DNA from: Euonymus europaeus
Lineage: Eukaryota > Streptophyta > Magnoliopsida > Celastrales > Celastraceae
Length of the DNA: 64,000 nucleotides
Assembly: GCA_963580455.1 (NCBI GenBank)
Contig: OY756969.1
Coordinates: 15,286,760 to 15,350,759 of the forward strand
Reading direction: 5' to 3'
Shown piece after piece: positions 30,553 to 42,163 of the stretch (within the stretch, counting starts at the first letter, position 1; each line of letters opens with the position of its first letter). A model generated the notes under the pieces. That model was given only the letters and a program-made list of their open reading frames with translations, searched no databases and had not been told where the DNA came from. Both the position numbers and the translations under genes were made by a program.

Positions 30553-31254
30553 ACGATGTAATGGATGAGGATTGTTAGGGCAATCACATGACAAACGAAA
30601 TTGTCTAGCATTGAACAATTCTTGAGTTTGTATGTATGCTACTGCTGCTATTGGAGTGTTCATTTTGCTAATGTTTGAGGCTAATATTGTGTTATTGTTA
30701 TGGACCTCTTGGTAATGTTTGTATGTTATTTTTTGTTGATGTATCTACACTATACATATGAGTAAGAGATGTTGTTGATTTGTATGTCATTTGTTGTTGA
30801 TATTAATGGTTGCACCATAATAGATGCTGCAATTGTTTGTATGTATGCTGTAAATGGACCCAGCCAAACTCAATTGGATTCAAGAACAATCTACAAACTC
30901 AATATACAAGTGTAATACTCAATATACATTCTTCCCAACCTCCCAAATTATACATTCTTCCCAACCTCTCAAATGATACAGAGCCAGAGCAACACACATT
31001 ACAATTCTCATTTATAAATATGTTGTAAATAAATCACAACAGATTTAATGAAATAAAACAAAAACAATTTTCATTTATAATTTCCAAAATTTGGATCCTC
31101 ATCGGTCGACCAATTAATGTATCATTATCATCATCATCACTCTTTGGATCCTTGTGACCTAATGAATGATCCATTGGCGAGAAGACACAAAGATTAAACA
31201 AATATTCATGTCCCCAAAACCCACACCTACAAAAATATTTATAAAAATGGAATT
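30553..31254. other. AT-rich DNA, probably the 3' flank of the FAR1-like fragment
   Basis: TG-rich then AT-rich sequence with no ORF, repeat end or RNA gene that can be named. A short direct repeat (ATACATTCTTCCCAACCTC) is at about 30925 and 30950. Confidence 0.55.
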
Positions 31255-31690
31255 ATCAAACGATTTGGGAGCACAATTCTGTATCTCACAGTCTACCTTT
31301 GTTTTCTTCAACTTTATCCTGCAAACCCAAAATCAATAAATAAATAAATAACAAATATTTCAAAATCTAAATTATTAATAGATGTAGAAAAAATAAAATC
31401 AAGGACTTGGCTCTTCCGTTCTGAAACCAAACTTCCACTTGTCAAGGACGAAGACTTGGTTTGCCAAACCAAGCTTTTGCTTCTGCCATTAATTTAGACC
31501 GATCAAACCTTAATATTTATAAGAAGAGTTTATGAGGGAGAAAAGAAAAGGAAAACCCAGATAAATCATTTACGGGTTTTAGAGTATTGTACGTGTTCTT
31601 TGAGGCTTTCTTCGAGAAAAGCGTATTGTTCTTTAGAAAGCCTGAGTTTCTTTCGGGTCAATCTGGGTCGCAACATCGAAGATCCAATCC
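31255..31690 (-). pseudogene. HD-Zip class II homeobox gene fragment with introns
   Basis: Minus-strand exons: exon 1 to 31574, TRKKLRLSKEQYAFLEESLK; exon 2 31482-31407, ending QVEVWFQNGRAK; exon 3 from 31318, KLKKTKVDCEI. These match helix 1, helix 3 and the homeodomain-to-zipper join of HD-Zip II transcription factors. The two introns sit at the family's usual positions with GT and AG still present. Damage: a TGA in SLRP-QVEVWFQN where the family has Arg, a two-residue insertion before it, an R-to-G change in the recognition helix, and loss of the leucine zipper and C-terminal part. It is genomic, not retro-copied, because introns remain. Confidence 0.8.
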
Positions 31691-31825
31691 GTTGCGGAGT
31701 CGCAATTCCCCTAGACGGAACCAGAGAGAGGAGGAGAGTGAGAGATTGAAAGTAAAGTAGAAACATAAAATATTAAAATATTATATAAAATTTTAAAATG
31801 TTTGACTGGCCATTGCTGTTGGATT

Positions 31826-31830
31826 AATCC
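31826..31830. repeat. 5-bp TSD (AATCC), left side
   Basis: AATCC here and at 33773-33777 flank a TGTGAAACC...GTGTTACA element. Confidence 0.8.
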
Positions 31831-31916
31831 TGTGAAACCCCGACCCAAAATTTTTTTTTTTTTGGAATTTTTGAGTTTTTCACAAAGGGGAAAAACTGGA
31901 CTAGGCGCACCAGGGG

Positions 31917-32284
31917 GCGCCTAGGCGCTGTGCCTAGTCCAGTGAAGGGCTGGAAATGAAGTGAACTTGAAGTGCTGGAGCGCCTAGGCGCCCGAGCAGC
32001 ACTCCTAGGCGGTGTGCGCCTAGGCGTGTGCAATGGTGCGCCCAGGGGCGCCTAATCCAGCAGAAGTGCATTCAAGAAGAGAGTCCAGGAAATGAGGTAC
32101 CGGACTGGGCGCATCCCAGGGCGCCTAGGCGCTGCGCCCAGTCCAGTGGGCGACCAAAAATTGGAGTAGGCACAGAGGCGCCTAGGCGCACCACGCCTAG
32201 GCGTGAAAGCCCTGCACGCCCAGGATGGCGACCAGGGCAGCGCCTGAAGGACCTTAAGTAGAGGCCAGGGTAGCGCCTAGGCGC
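31917..32284. repeat. Array of GCGCCTAGGCGC palindromes in LTR U3
   Basis: Sites at 31917, 31980, 32016 (11 of 12), 32121, 32178, 32193 (ACGCCTAGGCGT) and 32273. There are also half-sites such as GTGCCTAGTCC. The position corresponds to the CGTCCGGACG array of the related LTR at 18191-18392 but the core differs. Local GC content is much higher than the rest of the window. Confidence 0.95.
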
Positions 32285-33575
32285 AACCCGATTTCTTCAA
32301 AAGGCTTCCGCGAGCCAGTTATGAGATTTCTGAGTTTTGTTTCAGTTCTAGAGAGAGTGTGAGAGACGATTCTAGAGAGAGAAGATCATTTGAGGTGATT
32401 TTTGGAGATTTGAGCTTAGTTTTGGAGATTTGGAAAGGATTCAAGGAAGATTCAAGCCTTGGAGGTAAGTTTCTTCACTTTTCTATTTCTAGGGTTTTGA
32501 GTAGATCTTGTTAGTTTCATTTAGAGTTGATTCCTATGGTTTAGATATGTTAATCCTAGGGTGATTTTGGATGTTTATGTAGATTGGTTTGTGTGTTGGA
32601 GTTGAGTTGAACTTGGAGTGAGTTTGGAGGATATTGGAAGGAATTTCTAGAGAGAGAAGTAAGTGATTTCGATTTTATTGTTTTACTTGATGTTCATATG
32701 AGTTGTGGTTGATATATTGATGCGTGTAAGGGTTCGGTTTCGCCACATTGTAGGTTTGGGCAAACCGAAACCCTAGGGACGGAATTTGGGAATTTGTGGT
32801 AAATTACTCGACACGAGGTAGGGAATTTCCAACCATTCTTTCTATCGTTCGTATTCGATATTTTAAGAGCGTTTCGATTCCTCATTGGTCGTTCCATTTG
32901 TGTTTCCGCCTTAATTGCTCCTAAGGGGAAACGAACCCTAATTGTGATTCTTGTTGATTCTTGATGTTGCATGGCCCGAGTGTGTGTGTTCCATCTCTTA
33001 TGGAAACGATGTGATTTCCGTTCATGCATCATGGTAGTTATGTATATATATGTAGGCTGTTCATATATATATCTATTCAGCATGTCATGACATAATGCAT
33101 TAGAGTTGCATGGGGAACCGGGTATGGACTCGGGGCTCCTTAGGTTTCTTGAAAGCTTCTTGGAGGGATGACGAGGTGATGAGAGTTACCATTGAGTCAT
33201 GTGAACTCCAAGTAGGATAACACACTAGAGGTATGGTTCTTGAGGGACTTTCCTGGAGTGGTGCGGGCGTGGTAGAGTCACGCAACGGGGTGATCCAAGA
33301 GCGTTTGATGTTGGGGAGCTTGCTCCTGTTCAATAGTCATGGTTAGCGACCATGATATTGATGAGTTGATTTGGTGAGCTTGCTCACGTTCGATATTACA
33401 TGGAACGAGCCATGGTATCGATGAGGTTGCTCATTGAGGGGATTGCCCGGGTTGATGTTCTATGTGATTGTTGAGTATACGTGCATGTGGTAGGTTTCAT
33501 ATTGTTGCATAGCCTATTGTTTCAGATTCGGCCTTATACTCATGTTACTCATAACCCTACTGAGCTTCTTACTCA

Positions 33576-33772
33576 CCCTCCATGGCTTAGTTGGTGATGG
33601 GAGTTGCCCATGTAAAGGCCTTGAGGGGTTCGACTCCCAGGAGCAACAACTTAATCCCAATTAGGGGAGAGATGGGTTGGGGGTGGGGCCCATGGGCCTA
33701 GTAACACTTGATGGTGGCCAGTGCCAGGGAGGCCAGTTGGGCTGTTGATCTGGGCTTGGGCGGGGTGTTACA
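33576..33772 (+). mobile_element. tRNA-derived SINE-like segment at the LTR terminus
   Basis: A box TGGCTTAGTTGG at about 33582 and B box GGTTCGACTCC at about 33627 have tRNA-like spacing. The tail GGTTGGGGGTGGGGCCCATGGGCCT...GTGTTACA matches the SINE-like segment at 39183-39387 (reversed). No separate SINE TSD is visible; the outer AATCC duplication belongs to the whole composite. Confidence 0.75.
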
Positions 33773-33784
33773 AATCCAACGGCA

Positions 33785-33813
33785 ATTAATGGTTTCCCGG
33801 ACAGAAAGATAAG

Positions 33814-33844
<31 letters not shown>

Positions 33845-34896
33845 CATTACATGACAGTTCACAACCACATCAAGTTTATGTCTATAAACAACAGAGTCCA
33901 TAGTTCCATACAACTATTATTATAGCAATATCAATCTCACTATAGCAACTCAATCATACTAACATATATACACACACACACATACTTATACATACAATTA
34001 CAGGAATTATAAAATTAATATTCTTTCAGCATGCAATTTTGTGACGCAGGTGAATATTATTTACCGTTGTATGCTTTTCCAATAATAAACCTCTTTTAAA
34101 CTTTTGAAGAATTCGTTCCTGAAATTCCAAAATAACATCACAATTTATTATTACTAATTCCATTATTTAAATTTAAATTTACTTTTATTCTGAACTGGGT
34201 CTGCCCAACTCAATTGGGTCGGGTCAACCCGGTATTGTCTCTCCCTCACGCGGGTCTAGCAAACCCGTACGAGTTCATTTCTGATTAGTCATTGGTGACA
34301 ACGTGGTGGGACACACGGCAGGATCCAAACGATGGACAGTGACACGGGAAGACCAGCGTCGGTGTTAGTTACATGTTTCTTGATCGGAGATCGAAGAATT
34401 CCGACTTCAAAGATCTCGATAGCCGTGCATCTCCCCCTTCGTTGTCGGCTTTAATATCCTCCATTGAATCCGAAAACAGGCTTCACTGAACTCCCCTCAC
34501 CATTATCTTTCTTTTGACACTGGACTTGTCTCAATCCGTTGCGGAATCGCCGTACCGCCTCTCTGTCGCCGCTATTCACCCGTTCCCAAAATTTCTAGTT
34601 TAGGGTTCTCAATTTCTGTGCCAATATCTTTTTATTTTATTTTATGTTATTTGGTTTTCCTGCCCATTTTACCTTTATGCCCCCGCTTTCTAGTTTAATT
34701 ACACTACCAACCACAATTATTTACCAACTTGCCATTACCAATATCTTCATTTGAATTATCCCGTTTCCCACTTCTAAAATTCACGGTAATTTCATCTTAC
34801 CTCCGATTTCAATAATTCTTTCGCTCATAAATTTTATTTCTCATATAGAATTTATGAAACATATTTTGATTTTATTCAATTCCATTTCACATATTC
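33785..34896 (-). mobile_element. Family B LTR, partial (probable 3' LTR)
   Basis: It matches 39040-40060 in order, including TTCATTACATGACAGTTC and the CTGAACTGGGTCTGCCCAAC stretch. A (TA)n run begins at 33815. It is cut at 34896 by a family X LTR beginning TGTAACACC. It is probably the other LTR of the element whose 5' LTR is 38072-40109. Confidence 0.65.
33815..33842. repeat. (TA)n microsatellite
   Basis: About 14 TA units. Confidence 0.95.
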
Positions 34897-36960
34897 TGTA
34901 ACACCCTGACCTTGTAGGCGCTACTGTTTGAACTCAACTATTATACGAAAAATGTATAATCCTCACATTATCAAAATGATATTTAATCTACCCATTTCTA
35001 CCGAAAATCCGGCTGCATCTCCCCGTATATCGGAGAATGCCCACCTGAAACGCAGCACAAATTTATCCAACCATATAAGGCCTCCAGCCGTCATATCACA
35101 TGCATTCACAATCCTAGGCAGGGCCTCAGGCCATCTACAGCATGCATTCGTAAAACATAATTAAGCACAACATCCGTTTATGTATCAACATGCAATTAAC
35201 CGTAAAGTTCACATCGAGGTGTAGGAGTCCTAACACAAGGCACCCTCCTAACCGCACCACCACACACCGACAAGGTGTTCACATATATAATTTGAATACA
35301 CATCGTCAACCCACAAATATATTAATTAACAAAATAAAGGAGGTCAATCCTTTAACCTATTCCCAACCTAGTGTCTCCAGGTGGCACCATGTCATCCCGC
35401 CTCCTACAGATCCGTAGCGCCGGTATCATTACCAGCCTCACCTGTGTGGGAAGGAAAGAAGTAAAGGGTGAGCAATGGCTCAGTAGGGGTAAAACTAGAT
35501 AGCATAATATATATGCTGAATTTTTAAAGAAGTCAATGCAGCAGCATGCTAAAGACTATGAACCATCATATCAAATACTCAAAATTAGCAGTCCCGTTTC
35601 CTCCCAGTGAGTACTGCTAGGATGATGCCTCGACATCCATCCCAACACATCGACTTCGGTGAACACTGCCACCTTACAACTCATAAGGAAAATATGACCA
35701 ATTACAAGACGCCAGCCTTGTCCATACTGACTCGGGTTCCTTGAACCGATCCCTCGGGACCCTAGTACGTTGCCTCATAAGGATGTCATCCGGTTGCAAC
35801 CAAGCCAGGGTTCCACAACCTTCCACCCATATGACGTTCAAACAACCTACGGAAGTCATGAATCCATACTCGTACTTCCATGTGGCTCTAATGCAACAAT
35901 GTCGTGCCATGGAATGAATAAAGATATAAACATATCTTAGTTATATAGATAACTACTCATAATGCATGAACATGAACCATACATGCTTGGTATAAGACCA
36001 AACAATCAATCGGGAATGCAATCTAACATTTTATGAAACACGAGAACAATCCTAGGTTCGTTCTTCCTTAGGAAGCAAGTAAGGATAGAACACAAATATA
36101 AAGACCAATAAAGAGAGAATCCGCAATTAAAATATTAAAACAAGAACGAATAGAATGGGCTAGAATCCCCTACCTCGAATCCACGTAATTTCACAAAAAT
36201 CAGAAATTTCCAAATTCTAGGATTTGAACCCCCAACCTAATATATGGCAAATTCACAACCCATTTTACAATTTATATCTCTCCAATAACATATACAAATG
36301 TAAATTAAACCATAATTTCAAAGAATCCTACCTTTCTCTCTCTAGAATTTCCACCCAAAGCTCTCAAGCTTGAAAATCTTCCAATCAACTCAAATCTAAC
36401 AAATACATACACAATTAAGTATAAATCAACCTATTTAAACCTCATTGTCTCAAATAATCAAAATTCAAGCTCTAATCTACAAAACTCATAAAAACCTAAC
36501 TATGAAAATCTATAGAAAACTTACCTTAAAATCACAAATCCTCCTTTAATCCTTCTTGAAACATGCTAAGCTCCATAAATTCTTCAAAACCCAACTTTAA
36601 TCCTTCCTAACTCCTTCTTTCCCCTTATCTCTCTCTCGGCATCGCATGCTCTGTTTCTTTCATTTCATTCTATATTTTTTTTATTTAAATAAACTACTTG
36701 GACTTGGCCACAAATTGGCCAACTCACGTGACCAATTTGTGGCCCATAATTGCCCACTTTCGGTGGGCAATTACATGCCCACCGAAAGTGGACACTTATT
36801 GTTTTTTTAAGTTAATTAATAAAATTTACTTATTTAATTTTATTAATTACTAATCCATTCGTAGTCTAGTTTAACCCAATACTTGGTATTCTCCCAAACT
36901 CGAAATAACAATTTAATTGCTATTGATTTCGATAACTACATCTTGTAACTCACACAATCT
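34897..36960 (-). mobile_element. Family X-related LTR inserted in the family B LTR
   Basis: The plus strand begins TGTAACACCCTGACC. It shares CCCGTATATCGGAGAATGCCC, GAGCAATGGCTCAGTAGG and the CTTTCTCTCTCTAGAATTTCC tract with 16425-18606. The right boundary is uncertain (about 36960) and no TSD could be confirmed. Two adjacent long inverted repeats (36720-36795) occupy the U3 position. Confidence 0.6.
36720..36795. repeat. Two adjacent imperfect-spaced inverted repeats
   Basis: GGCCACAAATTGG pairs with CCAATTTGTGGCC around CCAACTCACGTGA. CCACTTTCGGTGGGC pairs with GCCCACCGAAAGTGG around AATTACAT. Arms are perfect. Confidence 0.85.
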
Positions 36961-36999
36961 ATTTATTATATCTCCTTTAATATGTATTTACAAACATCC

Positions 37000-38051
37000 A
37001 GGCAAAATCCCAAACATGTACTGTATTCACTGTAAAACATAATAAACCGTATTTCACTTCATTCCAATGCACATTTTCAAGTAATCATCCACACAAACAT
37101 CTTACTTAAGTACTCATATATTCCATTGTACAAGAACACCTATAGGGACAAATATTTTTGCATTCATAGTAAAATAATTACTAGTAAAATTACTTCTAGT
37201 AATTTAATTATTTTTAATATATGTGATACCAAAGGGTTTTAACTTCCTCGGGCCGGTGAATATCACTACCAGTATTAGATTATTATGTTCTATAACCTTA
37301 CGATCTATCCTTCTTCAATACCATAGTGATCCAAACAAATTATTAAGTAACGATCCAGTATCCCACTTATCGCTACCTTATTATCCCATGCTAATTTAAA
37401 TTGTCATGATACTAACATTTCATAAGTCCAATCATATTCTCCGATACACGGATCTTTAGTTATTCATCTCTATTAAATACTTACTATATATCATGTCAAT
37501 ACTAACATGATATCATGTATATACCATCATATATCATTACAATAGCTCCAATGAGAATGCAATCACATTTCCCATTTACAATGCTAAGGATAAATTATTA
37601 AATACTATGACAGGCTACTTACACCGATAATCATCAGAAATCCTAACTTAAACTATGATCGCACCATTGATCATTCATTTAATGAATCACCCAAGCATAA
37701 ATAAAAATGTATTCTCCAATTCCCTTAATGATAAATTAATCATGAATACACCTATCACGACATTCTAGCATTTAAAGATCATACTCTACCAGTTCTCCAC
37801 ATTGACCTATCACAATTCCTCTTCTTACTCATACATAAATAATGTAATTATCTCAAATCACACTAATATATTTCAACATATATATATTCTAGGAGGCATA
37901 TACAAATAATTAAACATTGGTTACCAAACAATAGAAATTAAATTTAAAGTACTTATTGTTGATGGTCGTGCCGATCCATGATGCTCATGTAACTTTACTA
38001 AACCTTCACTCATTATATATATCATACTATTTAACTTATTTTAAAGGACCG
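37000..38051 (-). mobile_element. Internal region of a non-coding family B LTR element
   Basis: It shares phrases with 47560-48200 next to another LTR, such as CCTTACGATCTATC versus CCTTACGGTCTATC and ACACCGATAATCATCAGAAA. No gag or pol motif is visible. It leads directly into the PBS at 38052. Confidence 0.6.
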
Positions 38052-38070
38052 TTGCCCTCTGATACCATCT
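38052..38070 (-). other. Primer-binding site (tRNA-iMet type), family B element
   Basis: On the minus strand this reads TGGTATCAGAGGGCAACGG, immediately after the LTR end GGGGCGTTACA. TGGTATCAGAG is the usual plant initiator-Met tRNA primer site. Confidence 0.85.
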
Positions 38071-38071
38071 G

Positions 38072-40109
38072 TAACGCCCCGTTCCACGAAACTCTAATTT
38101 TTGAGCTCGTAGTACAGAACGCTACCTATATTACATCTCAATCCATCACTACTACCTAATTCTATATATAAGAAGAACCCAATTAATGCTAGAATAAATA
38201 TAGCTAAGCATCATCTATCTCTAATTAACTAAACTCCTTAAATAACTCAAATCAAGCATCCTAATTCCGATGAGCATTTAACAATCATAACCTCATAATG
38301 GTAATTAAATCAGTAACGTCCAATATATATTTCTTGGCCTCATTTTGCGAACTTTTGTTTAGTCACGATAACCTGAAATACTAGCAACAACCTTAAAGCT
38401 TAAATAAAAGTTAATATTCTTGTCATGGACTATCAAAACCTAACTTTCGCACATGAGCATCCTTTTTCATGGATTCGCGGCAGCATCAACTCCTATGTCA
38501 GCAAAATCATCAACGAACTCCGTACCTGTGACACGAAACTTAGTGAGTCAAGGACCAACAAGTAATACTTATGCATGAATGCACATGAACATCATCATTA
38601 GAAAATAGTCAGCCATTTAAATTATTTTTTCAGTACTCAGACCCTTAACCTAGGTAAACTGCTATAGAGCAACTAGTCAAGATTTTCTATCTAATACTCT
38701 ACCATAGAGCACATTCAATCAACATCTGTACCCCTTACTCATTTTCCTTTTTCCTTTTCCTTTTCATTTAACAGTACCTTATAAACCTTTCTCTTTCCAA
38801 TACATCATACCTGTAGCAGTAATACCTAGTTCGTGAAAACATTTTCCCTTAATGTGTATGTCATGTATGCCATGATATGCTATGATTCATGCAGTGTGAC
38901 CATTAACTGTAACCTCTACACATCATCACATAGCAGTTCACCATCCACAGATAACTCATCATCACTAATTCAGTCTCATAAACACAACACAATTAACGTA
39001 TATATTACTATACAGATAACACATCTTCATAAATTTGGTCTTACATATATATATATATATATAATTACATGACAGTTCATAACCACATCAACTTGATGTT
39101 TATAATCAACAGAGTTCATACAACTATTATTATAACAATATCAATCTCATTATAGCAACTCAATCATACTAACATATATACATGTAACGACCCGACCTTT
39201 TCTCCAGGTCCAGCCAGCCGTTACAGGCCCATGGGCCACAACCCCCAACCTCTATTCGCGTCCAGCCCCTCACGACTGACTCATACGATAGGTTGTTGAA
39301 GGCAGGAGTCGAACTCCTGACCTCCCTTTAACACGCAGCCCATGGCAACACATGCTACCAGCTAAGCCATGGCTTAGTTACTTGTTTTGTGATTAAAATT
39401 TAAATTTATTTTTATTCTGAACTGGGTCTGCCCAACCCAATCGGGTCAGGTCAACCCAGTATTGTTTCTCCCTCACACGGGTCTAGCAGACACATGTGGG
39501 TTCATTTCCGGGAAGACCAGTGCCGGTGTTAGTTACTTGTTTTGTGATCAGAGATCGAGAAATTTTGGCTTTAAAGATCTCGGCAGCCGTGGCGTCTCCC
39601 TCTTCGTTGCCGGCTTGAATCTCCTCCGTTTAATCCGAAACAGGCTTCATTGAACTCGCCTCACCATTATCCTTCTTTCGACACCGGACTTGTCTCAATC
39701 CGTTGCGGAATTGCCGTACTGCCTCTCCATCGCCGCCGTTCCCCAAATTTCCATATTAGGGTTCTTGATTTCCGTGCCAATATATTTTTATTTTATTTTA
39801 TGTTATTTGGTTTTCCAGCCCCTTTTACCTTTATGGTCCCACTTTCTAGTTTAATTACACGTACCAACCACCATTATTTACCAACTTGCCATTACGAATA
39901 TCTTCATTTGTATTATCCCTTTTCCCACTTCTAAAATTCACGGTAATTTCGTCTTACCTCCGATTTAAATAATTCTTTCGCTCATAAATTTTATTTCTCA
40001 TATAGAATTTATGAAACATATTTTGATTTTATTTAATTCCATTTCACATATGCACCTTCAATCTAACCAATCCTAATATTTAACATGCCTAAACACTTGG
40101 GGTATTACA
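38072..40109 (-). mobile_element. Family B 5' LTR (2038 bp, with SINE-like insert)
   Basis: On the minus strand: TGTAATACCCCAAG...GGGGCGTTACA, with TG...CA ends and a PBS just outside. It matches 33785-34896 and 1462-1966. A SINE-like block at 39183-39387 replaces about 215 bases of the LTR. The AT microsatellite at 39049-39062 corresponds to 33815. Confidence 0.8.
39183..39387 (-). mobile_element. SINE-like segment inside the family B LTR
   Basis: On the minus strand the A box is TGGCTTAGCTGG and the B box AGTTCGACTCC, and the tail ends GGTCGGGTCGTTACA. A 20-base direct repeat (TTAGTTACTTGTTTTGTGAT) occurs at 39374-39393 and 39529-39548, so the entry may have involved rearrangement. No ordinary TSD was seen. 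Confidence 0.65.
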
Positions 40110-40199
40110 CACAGTGTGCAAAATTTGTTTGAGCATCCAGTTCCTTAAAGTAAGCCTCCATTTAAAACCCTGCAAAACAAAAAATCAATTAGTTTGAAA

Positions 40200-41331
40200 A
40201 TAGAACATTACCATCCAACCCTGAATTTCATATGGTTCACACAAGTCCCCTCAAACACTCGTGTTTCCCTTTTACTAACATCATTCGTCCCACACAGTCT
40301 CACTCATGTTTGACTCTCGTCCTCACAAGAATAGAACCATAAATAATTCAGAAAAAGAAGTTGGCATATAGATCCACATTTGAAAGGAACTCAGACTGTA
40401 TGAACCATTAACCTCCAAAGATGTCAAATTCAACCATCCCATAGCAGCAACTAGTGTCCCACCAAAATGCTGAGCAACATCACAACTCAAATCGGTACGA
40501 TCAACAAACAAAGCATAATAATAAAACCAAATCATGCAGTCAATCCAAAGATCCATCCACAAAGCCAGCCATAAGCTATGAAAGGCAATAAGATCGCTGA
40601 CCCATGAGTTTATGAATCCATTCTGAAGCAACATTAGGATCTTAACATTGAAGTAAAGAATAGAACAAAATATTATCTGAAATTTATGCACAATAACCTC
40701 AATATCTTGGGAGGCTTTCTTAAAGACCCTCTTGTTCCGCTCTTGCCAAATAAGATAGACCATAATACTTAGAGAAGCCTTTTTCATTCTCGTGGTAACA
40801 CCTTTTGTATTATCATGCAACCCTCTGAAAGCACTAGGAAGCATTTTATGAGCACTTTTGGACTTTGATCCATGCCCTTACTTTCTTCCAAAATGAATCA
40901 ACCCAAGGGCACATAAAGAACAAAGCCTATGAGTTTCCTCTTCCCTCTAGCAAAAACTACAATAGGTATTAATCAGAATGAACCGTAGCCTATCCTTAGT
41001 TTTTAGCGACCCCTGACTACCAATCACAAAATGAAAGAGAACTTAGGTAGAGACCAAGCTTCCCAAACGACTCTTTTCCAGGCCACCTTATCTCTTTTAA
41101 TCCTGAAAAATTCATAGGCATTTCGAGATAGAGAAAAGGTACCATGCCACTCTTGGATATGAAGAATAGCCTGGCCATACCTCCAAAACATTGAAGCATA
41201 TAATCCTTAAGATAAACAATGTATTTCCACATTGGTAAAGTTGATTTATGTGCAGTAGCTGCCCAGATGGATTGATCGAACAAAAACTATTGATGAAACC
41301 ATTGAATCCATAAAGAGTCAATTTTTAAAAT
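40200..41331 (-). pseudogene. LINE ORF2 C-terminal fragment, copy 2
   Basis: 40323-40844 reads MKKASLSIMVYLIWQERNKR, then a long hydrophobic tail (MDLWIDCMIWFYYYALFVD). 41017-41321 reads DQSIWAATAHKSTLPMWKYI. This is the zinc-binding C-terminal part of an L1-type ORF2, as in copy 1 at 2040-3173. Frameshifts remain in both copies. The LTR element at 41332 abuts it. Confidence 0.7.
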
Positions 41332-42163
41332 TGTAGACCCAAAAATCTACAATCAATGAAAAGTCGATTGAGGCCTTCGACAACCTATGAATATACACTA
41401 GGTCGAACGAACGAATGATGATCACCGGGGTGGTCTCATACGATCGAGTCCAATGACGGAGGGGGAATTTGTAGTGAGAAAAGTGAATAGACTTTTAGAG
41501 AGAGAAGTGGAACCAGGAGAATGACCAGAGAGATTCAAGAGGCTTGGACTACTCATATTTATAGTGTTATAGCTCACATGTTTGGCACGTGAGTTGCGCA
41601 TGCTGTCAACAATTAAACTTGTATTGGGCCATTGGGCCCTTGTCAAACACAATTAAGTCTTATTTTGTATTGAAGCCCAACCTTTGGGCTTTATAGGGCT
41701 TGATGGGCTCTAATTGTCCATGTATGTCATGTGGAGCTAAATGGAGCCAACATGTTTTAATTGTCATACAGACTCATAAGTCTAACGGGCTCACAAGCCT
41801 TCCATGGAACAATAGGCCTTAATCATCGTACAGACTCACAAGTATGGCGAGGACTTACAAGCCTTAGATGGACCTACAGGCCTTTAGGTTGTACGAGCTC
41901 ACAAGCCTTAGATGAGCCAACAAGCCTTTAGGTCGTACGGGCTCATAAACCTGATCGGGGCTTACAAGCCTTAGATGTTCCAACAGGACTTTAGGTCATA
42001 CGGGCTTACAAACCTGATCGGGGCTCACAAGCCTTGGATGGGCAAACATGCCTTTAGGTCGTACGGGCTCACAAGCCTAATCGATGCTTGCTAGTGTTTA
42101 TGTCGAACGAAAAATGTGTGTCCCAAGGAGTTCTAAGTCATAGGACGGTTTTTTGCACATACA
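41332..42163 (-). mobile_element. 3' LTR of the non-autonomous element (832 bp)
   Basis: On the minus strand TGTATGTGC...GGTCTACA. It is close to 3174-4071 and 44594-45135 and contains the ~60-bp repeats at 41865-42080. Confidence 0.85.

Larger units (their letters stand above)
31831..33772 (+). mobile_element. Solo LTR (family X) ending in a SINE-like segment, 1942 bp
   Basis: It starts TGTGAAACCCCGACCCAAAA, as does the minus strand of 16425-18606, and shares long tracts (32700-33100 versus 17420-17720, reversed). AATCC is duplicated on both sides. The family-specific sequence ends at about 33575 (CCCTACTGAGCTTCTTACTC). The last ~197 bp are a tRNA-derived SINE-like segment ending GGGGTGTTACA. 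The expected family X U5 is missing. A GCGCCTAGGCGC array lies in U3 (31917-32284). Confidence 0.85.
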
